A DNA stretch of 64,000 nucleotides from Trypanosoma brucei gambiense DAL972 (GCF_000210295.1 NC_026734.1:1-64000), one strand, 5' to 3'. Shown: positions 49,018 to 60,166, counted from the stretch's first letter. Numbers and translations are program-made. Notes: generated by a model from the sequence alone, not told the origin.

Positions 49018-50160
49018 TCAAAGGTGAAGCATCTTCACGGCCGAATGCGGCGATGCCATGCGCAGGTTGACGCCGTGCTCCATGTTTGTTGCCACGCTAT
49101 TGTACATGAGTGACAGAAACTCATCCCACTGCAGTGTCATGGTGTCATCCAGCCCCAGCACATCACACATATTCTTAATTACAGTTGAAGGTGCGTGTTC
49201 GTTGTTAAGACGTGTGCACATAGCGGGGAGGTCCCGCACCTCCACAAAGCCATCTAGTTCAGCGGTTGGTTCCATATTAAATTCGAGGAACAACCGCCTA
49301 AGTTTTTTCACAGCCTCTTCGTTATACACGCTACCATCTAACTTAAGTGTGATGATGAAAGCCTCCCACGAAATATTATCTTGTGGTAGACGAGAACTTA
49401 GTTCATCGTAGAAAGCCTTTGTGTATTTGGACGCATCATACGCCTCCCCAAGTATGCGGCACCGCTCGCGGTGACCTTCAACAAGAGCGGAAGCTGGAAC
49501 CGTGCCATTCTCCTGCATGTCATTAAAGAAACGTTTCATCGCACGCAAGTGAATCGCCTCTGGATGGCTGCTTTGCTTCGGTGGTCTTCCCATAGCCTGA
49601 TACACAAGGACGCAATTACAGCGTGACTGCCGGAATATCTCCTCCGCTACATTTGGTGGGATCTTGGTGTGAAGAACTCCCACCTCTTTAATGTTACTGT
49701 TACATAGTGTCAGCTCATAGAGAAAGTTACCACCTGTCCATGATATAAACTCGTTGAAGCTAAGCTCAAGGCGCTCTAATGATGGATGAAACGCTGCCAT
49801 TCTCGAAATGAAGTACACCGCATTGTTAGTGAGATAATTATTTGCGCAATTAAATGACTTGAGGGCGGGCAAACGCTTGCACAGTTCAACTACAGGCCGC
49901 ACACCTTTGGGTCCAATGTATGACTGCGAAAAATCTAAGTGCGTTGTTACGTTCCACTCACCAACACATGAAGAAAACAAGTTGGCAACAGAGTTTATAG
50001 GCTTGCATTGATGACGGAAACATAACTCACGGTACGCCTCAGAGGGAGGTAACACATGAAATTCTGCCTGCAGTTGCTGCACGTTGTATGAGTAGTCAAC
50101 TTCCTGAAGCGGGTCATTATCAACACGAGCCTCTTGTTTGTTGCTCCGTAGCGAATGCAT
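49018..50160 (-). CDS. leucine-rich-repeat protein with C-terminal EF-hand-like region
   Basis: A 380-residue protein. Three or four leucine-rich repeats of ribonuclease-inhibitor type occupy about residues 70-165 ('HLDFSQSYIGPKGVRPVVELCKRLPALKSF', 'LERLELSFNEFISWTG'). The C-terminal third has paired helix-loop-helix patterns ('ISWEAFIITLKLDGSVYNEEAVKKLRRLF' and 'TMTLQWDEFLSLMY') that look like EF hands with poor calcium loops. Proteins of this kind are frequent in the trypanosome flagellum and cytoskeleton. The precise role is unknown. The start is an ATG at 50160. Confidence 0.7.
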   Translation of the reverse strand: MHSLRSNKQEARVDNDPLQEVDYSYNVQQLQAEFHVLPPSEAYRELCFRHQCKPINSVANLFSSCVGEWNVTTHLDFSQSYIGPKGVRPVVELCKRLPALKSFNCANNYLTNNAVYFISRMAAFHPSLERLELSFNEFISWTGGNFLYELTLCNSNIKEVGVLHTKIPPNVAEEIFRQSRCNCVLVYQAMGRPPKQSSHPEAIHLRAMKRFFNDMQENGTVPASALVEGHRERCRILGEAYDASKYTKAFYDELSSRLPQDNISWEAFIITLKLDGSVYNEEAVKKLRRLFLEFNMEPTAELDGFVEVRDLPAMCTRLNNEHAPSTVIKNMCDVLGLDDTMTLQWDEFLSLMYNSVATNMEHGVNLRMASPHSAVKMLHL

Positions 50161-50542
50161 ACGACCTGTCTTCTGTTGCTAGACTGTATCGTGTACACAT
50201 AAGCGCAATAAACGTACACACACAATTTTATTTTATAAAAAAAGAGAGGAGGGGAAAGCAATTAGAAGGAAATGACAATTAACAGAAAGTAGTGCTCGGC
50301 CCATGTAGAGGTATTTATTCGATAGTGAAAACACTCACATCCCCTCACCCTTACTCGACGGAACGTGACATGGCGTGACGTGACGACTAAATTACACGGA
50401 AATAAAATACCAGCGAAGTATAAACTGCAGCATAACAATAAAACGGCAACTCGCAACCACTCAAACACTGCGAACACGACTTAATAGGCGGTAACGCCCA
50501 CACTACTCACACTTTCGCCCCACCGTCAGGGGCGCCGCCACT
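50161..50542. other. spacer
   Basis: About 380 bp, with a purine-rich run at 50235-50280 on the plus strand that is pyrimidine-rich in the transcript. No credible gene. Confidence 0.45.
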
Positions 50543-52948
50543 TCACGCCCTTCGACGGAAAGCGTCTGTTAAGCCATCGTCAATTGGCACTCCCGCTTTG
50601 TAAAGGTACACAAGCAACAGGGCTTTCTGCACATCAGACATCGTCGCTGGATTCAAAACCTTCCCTCGCGCCACAAGGGCTGCTGCCAGCGCATCCCTTT
50701 GAGCCCCCTGCTGCAACAATGGTAATAAGGAAGCAACCGCGTTGAGGTCGTCGATCCCCGCAGCTTCACTGCAAGCCACTGTCATACGTTGGAGAAGTGT
50801 CGCCCGCATCGAGGCCGCGGCATTTAAGGTTAGATTGGTGCAACAGTGAAACAGTCGCACAAACTGCCGTGCCGTGAAGGGAGCAGTATGAGCAAACGCA
50901 TCGTCGTGGCCAAGAGATCGAACAAATAGTGACAAAAGCAACCGTTCTAACACAACCTTGTCGCCGCGGGCGGAAACTTCTTCCAGGGAGCTGAGCAGCA
51001 GCTCCAAGTAGTGAGCACTCACATTCTTACGCTCATTTTTGAGACAGCGAATGAAAAGGTCATAAGCCTCCATCGGCAGCGGATGGGATGACGCTCCTAA
51101 AAACTTTGCAATTTCCCGAAGCGGAAACTCCGACGGTCGCTTCTCTGTATATGTGAACAGTTCGGTGACAATTTGTTGAAGTGCGTCGTGCTTCCCTCCG
51201 CCTCCAAGCCTAGAAACAGGACCCCCGATAATAGCGGAAGAAGAAGAAACACGGGCCACATGCTGCCAAGTGTCAAATACTGCCGACGCAGGTACAAGCA
51301 CATTGTCACGATGGAGACATTTCGCGCAGCGTTCCAGTAGCGGTTCTACCAACTTTTGTCTGCTGCCCAAACTCCCGCTGTGGCCATCCGTGGAATTACC
51401 TTCACTGGAAACGATGGTAGGAGAGGTTGCAGACTCTGTAACAACCCTTAGGAGAGGGGGCACCCGCAGTAGCTCACAAATGACACGCACAGCGGTGATG
51501 CATTCAGAGACAGTAGATGTGACAACAACCCCATTTTGTTCCCAAACCTCAGGGAACTTGGCAATAATGCTGCTACATTCAGTAATTGCTGGGTCCATGG
51601 GGTCGATTTTCCCCCTGCATGCCGTAAACACGTCCAGAGCCACTGACAGCAACCCCGCCAAGCGACCACAGCAACGCCGCAGCGGAGCATCGCGCATATT
51701 GTAGCACTCAATGATGAGCGAATGAAGAAGCGATAACAGTTCCTCACCGACGTTCCGCACCTGTTGCCGCTCCAACACTACAGCGAGACATATCACCTCC
51801 AACAATTGTGCTGGATTATTACCCACGGAGGTCGCGGTGGAACGCTTAGAGCTAACGCAGTCAAGAACGTGACGTCTCAACGACTCTGTAAGGTCGGTTG
51901 GCTCAAAAGAGGCAATAACTTCCAATACCTCACGGCATGCTGCACCATCGAGGGGACGACGGATGAGGTGCTTCAACAAATAATAGGTAGTCTCCGTATC
52001 TGCGGTGGTGGCTCCTCCTGAATGCGGCGAGCAAGGCGACAACTGCCCACTACCACCCCGCAACATCGCAATTAAAGTTCCCACTGGTAAGTGGTGAACC
52101 TGAGAAAGTAATCGAGCCTTCAGCACATGGTATTCCCCCTCAGTGTCCATTAGCGCCGTTGCGGGATATTCCCCTTCACTATCATGGTGTTCACCGCTCT
52201 CTCTGTTACTGCTCAAATCCTCATGCAGCAAACACAGCAGCTGTTGTTGTGCTTCGCAAGTGCAACCATGGGTCAACAGCAGACTTTCCAACACCAACGC
52301 ACGGCTGGGGGCTTTCAGTTTGGGGTACAGTCGCAAAAGACGACGGCACGCAAGTTTCCACAGAACCGCTTGCGCTTCCTCTTGCTGGAGCTTCGCAACG
52401 CACCACAACAAACGGGCCACACGATTCTCGTCAAATTGTTGTAAATGCTCTTTTGCACAGTAAAAAAGTAAGTTTGTCATACCCAGTTGTCTCGCGCACT
52501 CCGTCATGGCAATAGCTTGCAATGAATACAACACGGCTTGAGGCCTCCAGGAAGCAAACTGCATCCCCGTCAGTCGCTCATCCAAACCCAACAGCAATCC
52601 ATTTATACACAGCGAAGGCACACTTCCCTCACCCCAGCTGCCGTTGCTACTACGCATGGAGTTCTTCACAACGCGAAAAATGTTCACAACCACTTCATCC
52701 ACCAGTGGTGCACCCTCTGGAAAATGTTTCAGCTGAGACGATAACCGCTCCACCCACTGCAATGCACACTGGTGAAGTTGTGTGTCTCTTGTCGTGCATG
52801 ACAATGACACAAGCGAGGAACTAACACCACTCACATAACGAATAGTAAAAGCGTCACAGGAAGGTGCTGCGGTCTCTCCCCCAGTTGTAAGCAGTGATGA
52901 AGCACGAGTACACAATAATGTCAATACCTGACGCGAATGAAGCCGCAT
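50543..52948 (-). CDS. hypothetical helical-repeat protein, probably mitochondrial
   Basis: An 801-residue protein. The N-terminus 'MRLHSRQVLTLLCTRASSLL' is basic, hydroxylated and free of acidic residues, as in mitochondrial targeting peptides. The body is a series of amphipathic helix pairs, for example 'RVARLLWCVAKLQQEEAQAVLWKLACRRLLRLYPKLKAPSRALVLESLLL', reminiscent of FASTK/OPR-type or PPR-like RNA-binding solenoids in trypanosome mitochondria. No RAP domain was recognised at the C-terminus. The start is an ATG at 52948. A role in kinetoplast RNA metabolism is plausible but unproven. Confidence 0.6.
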   Translation of the reverse strand: MRLHSRQVLTLLCTRASSLLTTGGETAAPSCDAFTIRYVSGVSSSLVSLSCTTRDTQLHQCALQWVERLSSQLKHFPEGAPLVDEVVVNIFRVVKNSMRSSNGSWGEGSVPSLCINGLLLGLDERLTGMQFASWRPQAVLYSLQAIAMTECARQLGMTNLLFYCAKEHLQQFDENRVARLLWCVAKLQQEEAQAVLWKLACRRLLRLYPKLKAPSRALVLESLLLTHGCTCEAQQQLLCLLHEDLSSNRESGEHHDSEGEYPATALMDTEGEYHVLKARLLSQVHHLPVGTLIAMLRGGSGQLSPCSPHSGGATTADTETTYYLLKHLIRRPLDGAACREVLEVIASFEPTDLTESLRRHVLDCVSSKRSTATSVGNNPAQLLEVICLAVVLERQQVRNVGEELLSLLHSLIIECYNMRDAPLRRCCGRLAGLLSVALDVFTACRGKIDPMDPAITECSSIIAKFPEVWEQNGVVVTSTVSECITAVRVICELLRVPPLLRVVTESATSPTIVSSEGNSTDGHSGSLGSRQKLVEPLLERCAKCLHRDNVLVPASAVFDTWQHVARVSSSSAIIGGPVSRLGGGGKHDALQQIVTELFTYTEKRPSEFPLREIAKFLGASSHPLPMEAYDLFIRCLKNERKNVSAHYLELLLSSLEEVSARGDKVVLERLLLSLFVRSLGHDDAFAHTAPFTARQFVRLFHCCTNLTLNAAASMRATLLQRMTVACSEAAGIDDLNAVASLLPLLQQGAQRDALAAALVARGKVLNPATMSDVQKALLLVYLYKAGVPIDDGLTDAFRRRA

Positions 52949-54438
52949 GTGGGCAGCGAATTGGTGGGAAGCTCTCGCGGGACGGGTCCCACCCGCAATA
53001 AAAGTACGTGATTCCTGTTTAGATGCTCACTACTCAACTTTCCTTTTTTCTTCCTTGAGCCAACCCTCAAAATCTTTTCCTAATATAATGAACAAACGAG
53101 CCAATAACCATACGTAGCCAGGAATATAAAAATAAAGAGTACCAAAAGCAAAAATAAAATAATAAATATAAAATAAGTAAAGCAGAATGAAGATAAAGTA
53201 GAAGAATAAGCTACTGGAAATACATGAAGCAAGCACAACCCCCCCCCCGATATAATGGAAAGGATAGCATGAAGATAAAACGCATGACCCGCTACACCAG
53301 GTAAAAGGAAAGGGGAAAATAATAATAATAATAATAATGATGATGACAGTAAAGTTGTGAGAGCTATGGCCTCAAGTGTGTAGTGGATGTCCAGCACCCT
53401 GCGGTAAAAACAAAAGAAAAAATTAATGAATAAAAAAGAACGGGAAAAAGAAAGAAAAGGAGAGGGAGGGAGCAGAGATAGCAAAACTGGAGTTGAACGG
53501 GATAACAACTAAAACGAAGGAGAAGAGGACACATCATACGGACCAAAAAAAAAAATTTTGCATGCACAAACAATTGCAGCTGCAGAAGGGGTACATACAC
53601 ACACACACACGGAAGATGGAGATGGGAAATGGAAGATGTGTGAATTCATTACTGGACTCTAAATGAGGGAAGGTAAAAAAAAACGGAGAAAAAAAGGACC
53701 GGGCAATATGTGGCACACGTGCAGCTAATATTGAAGAAGCAACGATGATGGTGATAGCAGTAATAGTAGGGAGTGTGTGGGAAAGACGAACGCATATATT
53801 TATCGTGTTTTCTATATATTTTTTTTTTGGCGTAGGAGAAGGGAGTAATTTTTTTTTTAAAAAGAAGGGAGTAATTTAAAAAAAAAGAAGGGGGGGGGGG
53901 TAAAATTGTTGGACCGTCCAGTCAGCCTGTCCGACACTTTTCGCCAGGCATACGGCATAAGCAGTACATGGGAAAGGAGGTAAAACAAATGAGCAAGGAG
54001 GGCCACCTTCCCAGTGAGAGGAAAAGGTTTATTTTTCATATATATATATAAAGAAAGAAAAGGCAACACGTTGCTCCATCCCACAATATAAGCACCAACA
54101 TATGAAAAGGCGAATGAAAAAGTGCACCTTTTCCACCGGAGACTGGGACAAAAAACACAATGAATACCACACGAGTGCCTTATATCGCCACGCCCCCACG
54201 CTATCACCACCAAACACAAACTGCCCAAATCCCATCAACCAAACCGTGTACAACCACAGTTCATTGACTCATTCGCTCACTTGAATATATAAATATATGT
54301 CACTTCCTCCTATTCAAACCGCTTTTCTTTCCCCCATTTTCCTTTAATGTGAAAAAAAAGTCACTGACCTTGCCGCTGCGGCGTGTTTTCATTCTGAAGC
54401 ACAACCACACACACACACACATTCCCACGTGTCCGGTC
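52949..54438. other. 1.5-kb low-complexity spacer
   Basis: Dense simple sequence: a C run at 53241-53248, (AAT)n at about 53319-53338, long A, T and G runs at 53820-53900, (CA)n at 53597-53610 and 54408-54420, and (AT)n near 54039-54051. The direct repeat 'gaagggagtaattt' occurs twice around 53838-53878. Frames here are artefacts of pyrimidine-rich transcript sequence. No gene is supported. Confidence 0.5.
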
Positions 54439-55719
54439 TCAAACCACACGTGTGCACGGCATCATGTCATCGGTGCTTTCCCGATCTTGTGCGTTTAAGT
54501 TGCGCACCAGCAGTTGACGGACATGCCGGGGGATTTGAGTGTCCAACATCCAAATATTTGCCGGGTTGCATTTCGCTAACCAAAGTGACGAAAGTTCTAC
54601 GAGTGATAATCGTGTGAGGTAGCCGAGGGGGTAGCGATATGTTCGATTTGAATAATACACAACGTCCCTATCGCCTGGAAGTTCACCACCCACAACAAAT
54701 AAACAACCCTGCGCCACTGCAGAAGCGTGGCCACTGCGCGCACTTGGACGTCCCCTTCCGCAACTTAACGTTATATCTATCCACCGACTTGATGCTGCTG
54801 GCGGTGCCGCCACTAATGAAGTTGTGTATGACGACGACGAAGACGACTGAGAGGCCGCCGAAGAGGGAATATTGGTATCTATGCACCAAAAGTCGTCAAA
54901 GTACACTTCTCCATCTACATCACCACCATAAATGAACACGCGACCCCTAATTACTGCCATCGCAGATGCATAACGCGGACTCGGCCGAGGACCGGAGGAT
55001 GGCACCACCTCACGCCATGTATTGGACGGAAAGTGGTAAGAAAAAAGAGAATTATTGTACACGGGACTTCCGTTTCGTCGTGCACTGTCGGCATGGTAGC
55101 CGCCAAAGACGTAAAGGTAATCGCCCTCCACTTGTGCGCTATGGCCCAGCAATGGTAGGATAGGCTTACCAAACCAACCACTCGAGTGTACGGGGTGCCA
55201 CTCAAGCGTGGTAAGATCTAAAAACCAGAAGCTATTGCTTATGTTACACGGTTCACCCATAAGTACATACATGCAGTTACGGTAAATGTGCGCAGTGTGA
55301 AGTCGCCGGTCCCCAGGTCCATCGGGCGCGGGCGTCGCCTGCTGCTGAATAAGAGACCACGTGAATGTGATTAAGTCAAGCACAAGAACATCAGCAAATC
55401 GTGTGGGCATGTATAAATCCTGTCCGCCATACACATACATTTTATCCTCATGCACTACAGCAGAATGACTAATGCGAGGAGCCACGATCTCGCTATTAGC
55501 GGTTTCCTTGTATGACCATGTGGATGTCTTCAAATCAAAACAATAAACATCATTGAAAATGATGTGCAGGGCGCCACCGCCAAATAAAATAAGTTGTTCG
55601 TCCTTGTAATTTGCAAGAGAGTGGCAGCACCCGTGCAGGGGCATATCGCCGCTGGGTGGCACACTATTCCACATGAATGTTGTGGGTCCCTTACCGCTAC
55701 TGGTGGTATTGCTCATCAT
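54439..55719 (-). CDS. kelch-repeat protein
   Basis: A 426-residue protein made largely of a kelch beta-propeller. The double-glycine strands are clear: 'LILFGGGALHIIFNDVYCFDLKTSTWS', 'KMYVYGGQDLYMPTRFADVLVLDL', 'YLYVFGGYHADSARR', 'RVFIYGGDVDGEVYFDDFWCID' and 'CLFVVGGELPGDRD'. A short helical tail follows ('SLVELSSLWLAKCNPANIWML'). The protein has no BTB, F-box or catalytic domain. Kelch propellers mediate protein contacts. Tandem ATGs at 55719 and 55716 are the likely start, since the longer frame begins at GTG. Confidence 0.88.
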   Translation of the reverse strand: MMSNTTSSGKGPTTFMWNSVPPSGDMPLHGCCHSLANYKDEQLILFGGGALHIIFNDVYCFDLKTSTWSYKETANSEIVAPRISHSAVVHEDKMYVYGGQDLYMPTRFADVLVLDLITFTWSLIQQQATPAPDGPGDRRLHTAHIYRNCMYVLMGEPCNISNSFWFLDLTTLEWHPVHSSGWFGKPILPLLGHSAQVEGDYLYVFGGYHADSARRNGSPVYNNSLFSYHFPSNTWREVVPSSGPRPSPRYASAMAVIRGRVFIYGGDVDGEVYFDDFWCIDTNIPSSAASQSSSSSSYTTSLVAAPPAASSRWIDITLSCGRGRPSARSGHASAVAQGCLFVVGGELPGDRDVVYYSNRTYRYPLGYLTRLSLVELSSLWLAKCNPANIWMLDTQIPRHVRQLLVRNLNAQDRESTDDMMPCTRVV

Positions 55720-56481
55720 GTATCTGAGTATTATAACTCCACACCCAAACAAATAGCGGTGCAGGAACTCAAAGGAAGAAGGAAACCGGAAACCAGTAAC
55801 CTCCCTCACGCCTTATACTTTCTGGCTCTGGCCCGCTTCTGCTTCAAAAAGCAACAAAAAAACAAAGAGATGGTCCACTTCCTGCGGTTAAACCAGACAA
55901 GTTTTCCCCTTCAACTTTTTTTTTTTAATCTTTAACTACTTTTCTATTATTATTATTTTTTATTTTTTTGCTTGTCTTCTTCTTCCCCTTGTTGAAGGAC
56001 GCCCAGGTTGGTGTTGCGACGGAACGGAATGTCCAAGCAGCACTCAATGAAGACTTGACGTAAGGGGAAAAAAATGCAAAAAATGGGGTTTTAAAGGGTG
56101 AAGTTGTCGTGGAGCGAAAGGTAAAGACAATTGGGCAAAACAAGCAAACTTTTAACAGCACCATCAATAATGGGAAATACCTCAAATCTGAACTTACAAC
56201 GAAACAAAAAAAAATGGTCAAAGGTCACACTGCTGCGCATTTAAAGGACTCGCCATAAATATAGTAAAGGCAAAGCGAAGGCATTAACAGATGTGGAAGT
56301 ACTCTCCACCACCGGCACCCGACACACGCAGAGAAACTTTTAAATGTGTAACAAAACTCATTATTTGCACAGAAAGCGTGCCAAACCCTCCAGAGTGATT
56401 TCTTGTGTACTAAATGTGATCACCTGCGGCACCGGTTGGAAACGGGGTTGAGCTGGAAAAGGTATGGCACAATAAATATGT
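55720..56481. other. spacer
   Basis: About 760 bp. A poly-T run at 55917-55926 and A/T-rich simple sequence are visible. No credible gene on either strand. Confidence 0.45.
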
Positions 56482-59235
56482 TTAATTCCCTTTAAGCACC
56501 CGTCTCACATCGAACTCGTCAACGGCGCATCGCACTTCATGCAGCCACTGCGGGACACCCTCTGGGAGGGAAAACACAAGTTGCGCTACTCTCCCAAGCT
56601 TCGAAAGCTCTGCAAGCAACCATTCGTGATTGTCTTCCCTCTTATCTCCCTCATCTAGATCATACGTCACATCTGCCACGAGGCTCTGTATAAGCCGCCT
56701 ATACTCAACAGTTGCTTCATAAAACAATTCGAGCAAACTCTCATTAGTGCATCGACCTCCTTTCAAAAGCGTGTTGCCGCCACGCACCACAGCCTGCAAA
56801 CGGTACGGTGCATCACTCGCACCGATGCACGTTGCTGGTATTCGGATAACGTACTTCAGAACGCGCAGTAGGCGCGGAGCATGACCACTCTGTGCGAGTG
56901 TGTCGAGTACGTACGGCGAAAAGTAATCCCCCTCATCGAGCCAGCTCATGCTATTATCTTTAATTACACGTATAAAATACATTTCCAACGAGTCAGCTAA
57001 GATTTCCGCTGCCGCTTCAGGGCCCAGTGGTTTACTTAACCTCCACGCGACGCGGAAGTGTGAAGGATTGGCTGCACACCATTGTCCCAAAGTTTCAGTG
57101 TACTGCGCAACCACCTGTCGGTCTTGGGGTGTTGTTACGGACCCCTGGGAAATATAATTATGCAACCACGATACTATTCTGTCTGCTGACATGTAAGCGT
57201 AAGCCACATCAGGCTCTACACGTTGCAGTACACCCATGGCACGCCACACATCGCCAACGGAACCAACCGAATGAGAAATTAAGATTAACTGTGTGCAATC
57301 ATCAAAAGGTAAAAGAGCAGGTAGGAGTCCAGGAGATAAAAAGGAACCGAGGTGAGACGCGAGACTCCAACGAGCCGTCTTGTCCTCACCACAGTCAAGA
57401 TGAAGGCCCAGCCAAAGCGACTCCATTAGGGTTGGTTCTGCACTAGTTTGTAGGTTACGGAGACCTTCACTAATAGAGGCAACACACTTAACGTCGATTT
57501 TGCACATAACTGCCCACTGCAGCAGCTCTACAAGTGAACAAATAACGGAGGCCGTTTCACCAGCGCTCCACTTGTCTTTGTGTCGACGAACAACAACAGG
57601 AACGAGGAGTGAACTTCGTAGTAACCGTTGTTGCTTCGACGCTGAGTCGCTTCCAGAGAACACAAGTGACTGATAAGTTAGGCTAACATCCCACGCGCTT
57701 GTCGCAAGAAACCCCCCTGACGCGAGAACAGTCAGCTCAGCGCACTGCGGGACACAATGCGACGACGGTTGCCTCCATAATAAACTGCACAAACGCTCAT
57801 ATGTGGCAAAGAGAGCTATGGGGAGCTCATCGTACTGCACAAAAAAATCATCAACATCACTCGACAATAAATTATCAACAATATCGCACACATCGCGGTC
57901 ATCGACATGCTTCATCCACCTCAGCAGGGAGGCGTGACACCTTTCAAAAAAATCACGCAGTACATGAAGCGCATGTTCCTTTCGCTCATTGCTGTACCGG
58001 ATGTCTTCCACAATCATGTCATAATCACTAGGGTCATCTGTGGGGTCCATTTCCGGTATGGGGAGAGGCGCGAGGACTTGTGAAATCACCTGAAGTCCTT
58101 CACATACTACCAGCACAATCTCCTCCGTTTCAGTTGCCACTGCAGACACCCGATTCGCCAGCAGTGTCACTTGCTGTTCGAGTATGCCCTCCAGTACATG
58201 CGCGCCGTGCGCTAGCTGCCTATATAACGCGTGGTCGGGATCGAAATTCAACACTACTGTTTCAACGGACGACTCCATCGCGGCGGCGATAACGCGACAT
58301 GTGTACAGTACAGGAACAGTTACGCCCTCAGTTCCACTTACCGCAAGCAGTGCAGACATCAACAGTGGAAAAGTTGAATCGTCAACGTGAGACACCGCAC
58401 GTATGACTGTGCACGCAGCACTAATTATCTCCTCCCCGCTTATCCCATGTCGCAGGTGATGAATGACAGCTTCCCAAAAGGACGAGGTGGGGAGATGCTT
58501 CCAAAACAGTGGTGATGTATCCTGTGGATCCTGTAAGGTACATTCCGAGAGGAAAGTTACAGCTTGGGACACAGTTACGCACAGGCACTTCAGCTCCTCC
58601 GTACTGGAGGGCGCACACATGAGGAGGAGATGGATGTTCCTCTGAAGACGCAACCGCTGCTTTGAGCGCTGCACCGGACCCATTGGAATACGACGATCGC
58701 TTATCACCATCATACAACCGGAGAAAATTTTTATGAAGCAACGGAAGCCCTCTTCATCTGCCGGCACAGTACCACCGAACTGCGATAGCAGGGCCTCAAC
58801 AACGTCCATACCAGACACCTGAAGCACGAGCAGCGACGACACGCAAAGATATAGCTGTGATTTCACGCTCTCTGGGAGTCCAATTGAGGCATCCAGGTAG
58901 CTTTTGTAAAAAGGCAATAGATCGTTGGAAATCGAGGATCTGCCACCATTAACGGGTAGAGCAAGAGCGGCTGCCACATCCTGCATACAGAAGATACGAT
59001 TAAGTATTGCCACAAGCAGCAATGTGGAAAGGGGTATTCCGTTGGTATTAAACCGCGCGCATGCGTCTGCCAACATGGAAAGTGGCGGGCTGGTGGTGGT
59101 GATTACCGACGAGCGAGCGGCTTCACGCAGTACATTACGCAGAAACACACCGGCTTCGGAGCTTCCACAGGCCACAAATGCATCAATGGCCGTCCAAATT
59201 CCTCCAACTCCTGCGGCCCCGTCCACCGGTTCCAT
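56482..59235 (-). CDS. HEAT-repeat protein, importin-beta/transportin-3-like
   Basis: A 917-residue all-helical protein. Near residue 125, 'VKSQLYLCVSSLLVLQVSGMDVVEALLSQFGG' resembles the conserved 'V-R-N-Q-L-C-x-A-L-A' helix pair of MTR10/transportin-3 nuclear import receptors. The spacing of further helices ('YERLCSLLWRQPSSH', 'LARVAQLVFSLPEGVP') and the total length also fit the importin-beta superfamily. An acidic segment near residues 400-480 matches the position of the linker in transportin 3. Cargo and direction of transport cannot be inferred. The start is the ATG at 59235; a GTG-initiated extension was rejected. Confidence 0.55.
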   Translation of the reverse strand: MEPVDGAAGVGGIWTAIDAFVACGSSEAGVFLRNVLREAARSSVITTTSPPLSMLADACARFNTNGIPLSTLLLVAILNRIFCMQDVAAALALPVNGGRSSISNDLLPFYKSYLDASIGLPESVKSQLYLCVSSLLVLQVSGMDVVEALLSQFGGTVPADEEGFRCFIKIFSGCMMVISDRRIPMGPVQRSKQRLRLQRNIHLLLMCAPSSTEELKCLCVTVSQAVTFLSECTLQDPQDTSPLFWKHLPTSSFWEAVIHHLRHGISGEEIISAACTVIRAVSHVDDSTFPLLMSALLAVSGTEGVTVPVLYTCRVIAAAMESSVETVVLNFDPDHALYRQLAHGAHVLEGILEQQVTLLANRVSAVATETEEIVLVVCEGLQVISQVLAPLPIPEMDPTDDPSDYDMIVEDIRYSNERKEHALHVLRDFFERCHASLLRWMKHVDDRDVCDIVDNLLSSDVDDFFVQYDELPIALFATYERLCSLLWRQPSSHCVPQCAELTVLASGGFLATSAWDVSLTYQSLVFSGSDSASKQQRLLRSSLLVPVVVRRHKDKWSAGETASVICSLVELLQWAVMCKIDVKCVASISEGLRNLQTSAEPTLMESLWLGLHLDCGEDKTARWSLASHLGSFLSPGLLPALLPFDDCTQLILISHSVGSVGDVWRAMGVLQRVEPDVAYAYMSADRIVSWLHNYISQGSVTTPQDRQVVAQYTETLGQWCAANPSHFRVAWRLSKPLGPEAAAEILADSLEMYFIRVIKDNSMSWLDEGDYFSPYVLDTLAQSGHAPRLLRVLKYVIRIPATCIGASDAPYRLQAVVRGGNTLLKGGRCTNESLLELFYEATVEYRRLIQSLVADVTYDLDEGDKREDNHEWLLAELSKLGRVAQLVFSLPEGVPQWLHEVRCAVDEFDVRRVLKGN

Positions 59236-59602
59236 GTGTCTTATCTCTATTCGAGCAATTGCATACACACACTAGAAAATCAAAATTAACACCTGTGCGG
59301 TAAGACAGAATGATGGCAATAAACATGAGCACATAACACAACAAACAGAAAGACAACGGCACATCCACAACGAAAAAAAATAGAAAATAAAACAATGTAA
59401 TCACCACAATTGTAATGCCAGCAAGCGGCTGAAGCGGTTTTACAGACTAATGTAGATGCAGTAATAACGGCACCGGGTAATTAGAGGGGAGAAGTAATAA
59501 ATAAAAAACAAAACCCGAGCGTGGCAGTAGAGAAAACTATACACAACCACACGACCCTCCAAACATTAACGCACCGCCCTGTCACCCACCCACCCCCTCC
59601 CC
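59236..59602. other. spacer
   Basis: About 370 bp of A/C-rich sequence holding the 5' UTR of the HEAT protein gene and the 3' UTR of the small membrane protein gene. No credible gene. Confidence 0.45.
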
Positions 59603-60166
59603 TTAAGCGTCAATTTCACTTTTGATTTTGGCCTTCTCCTTGCTGTATACACTTTCCAGTACAGAAACTCCCACCATTTCGTTTATGGCGGCTAGTTCCT
59701 TCCGCCTTGCAGCAACTTCATCCGAATAGCCACGGTCAGGCGAGTAGTTCAACTGCAAATCCTGTGGGTAAAACCTCTTAAAAACAACACCATGAGCTGT
59801 CAGGTATCCGAGCACTACAAAACATATGGCGCTGTAATATTCGCGTGTTTCTGCACCTCCTCGACCCTCTCGATCCCGTCGCTCGGCCTCAGCTTCAGCT
59901 TCAGCCGCCTGTTCATAGTTCCCACGTTCAGTCAATCTACGTTTGCGATAAGCGAGTTCATTCCGGCGAGCCCGGTGAGTCAGTGGGTGGTCCGATAGTG
60001 TGTTGCTGTGCATCGTACTTTCGTACAAACTAGCGGGGGAGCGGCGAATGGTGAAGATGTTATCCGCCTTTTGCTTCTTCTCCTCTATTGGGTCAGATTT
60101 GTTGGAACTCCCTACGCTGGCCGCTGCCGCTGCGGCCCTGCACAAATGCACACACATCCGGCGCAT
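59603..60166 (-). CDS. hypothetical single-pass membrane protein, possibly mitochondrial
   Basis: A 187-residue protein. The N-terminus 'MRRMCVHLCRAAAAAAS' is basic and Ala-rich, as in mitochondrial presequences. A charged stretch with 'EAEAEAERRDREGRGG' precedes one hydrophobic segment ('AICFVVLGYLTAHGVVF', about residues 125-141), and the tail is soluble and charged. The topology resembles small inner-membrane complex subunits, but no family was recognised. The ATG at 60166 lies just after a pyrimidine-rich transcript segment with AG acceptors, which makes the longer GTG-initiated frame unlikely. Confidence 0.6.
   Translation of the reverse strand: MRRMCVHLCRAAAAAASVGSSNKSDPIEEKKQKADNIFTIRRSPASLYESTMHSNTLSDHPLTHRARRNELAYRKRRLTERGNYEQAAEAEAEAERRDREGRGGAETREYYSAICFVVLGYLTAHGVVFKRFYPQDLQLNYSPDRGYSDEVAARRKELAAINEMVGVSVLESVYSKEKAKIKSEIDA

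Noticed and set aside
53080..53508. Hydrophobic 142-codon minus-strand frame resembling a membrane protein
   Set aside because: Starts at TTG and consists of Phe, Leu and Ser codons from T-rich UTR sequence. No conserved pattern.
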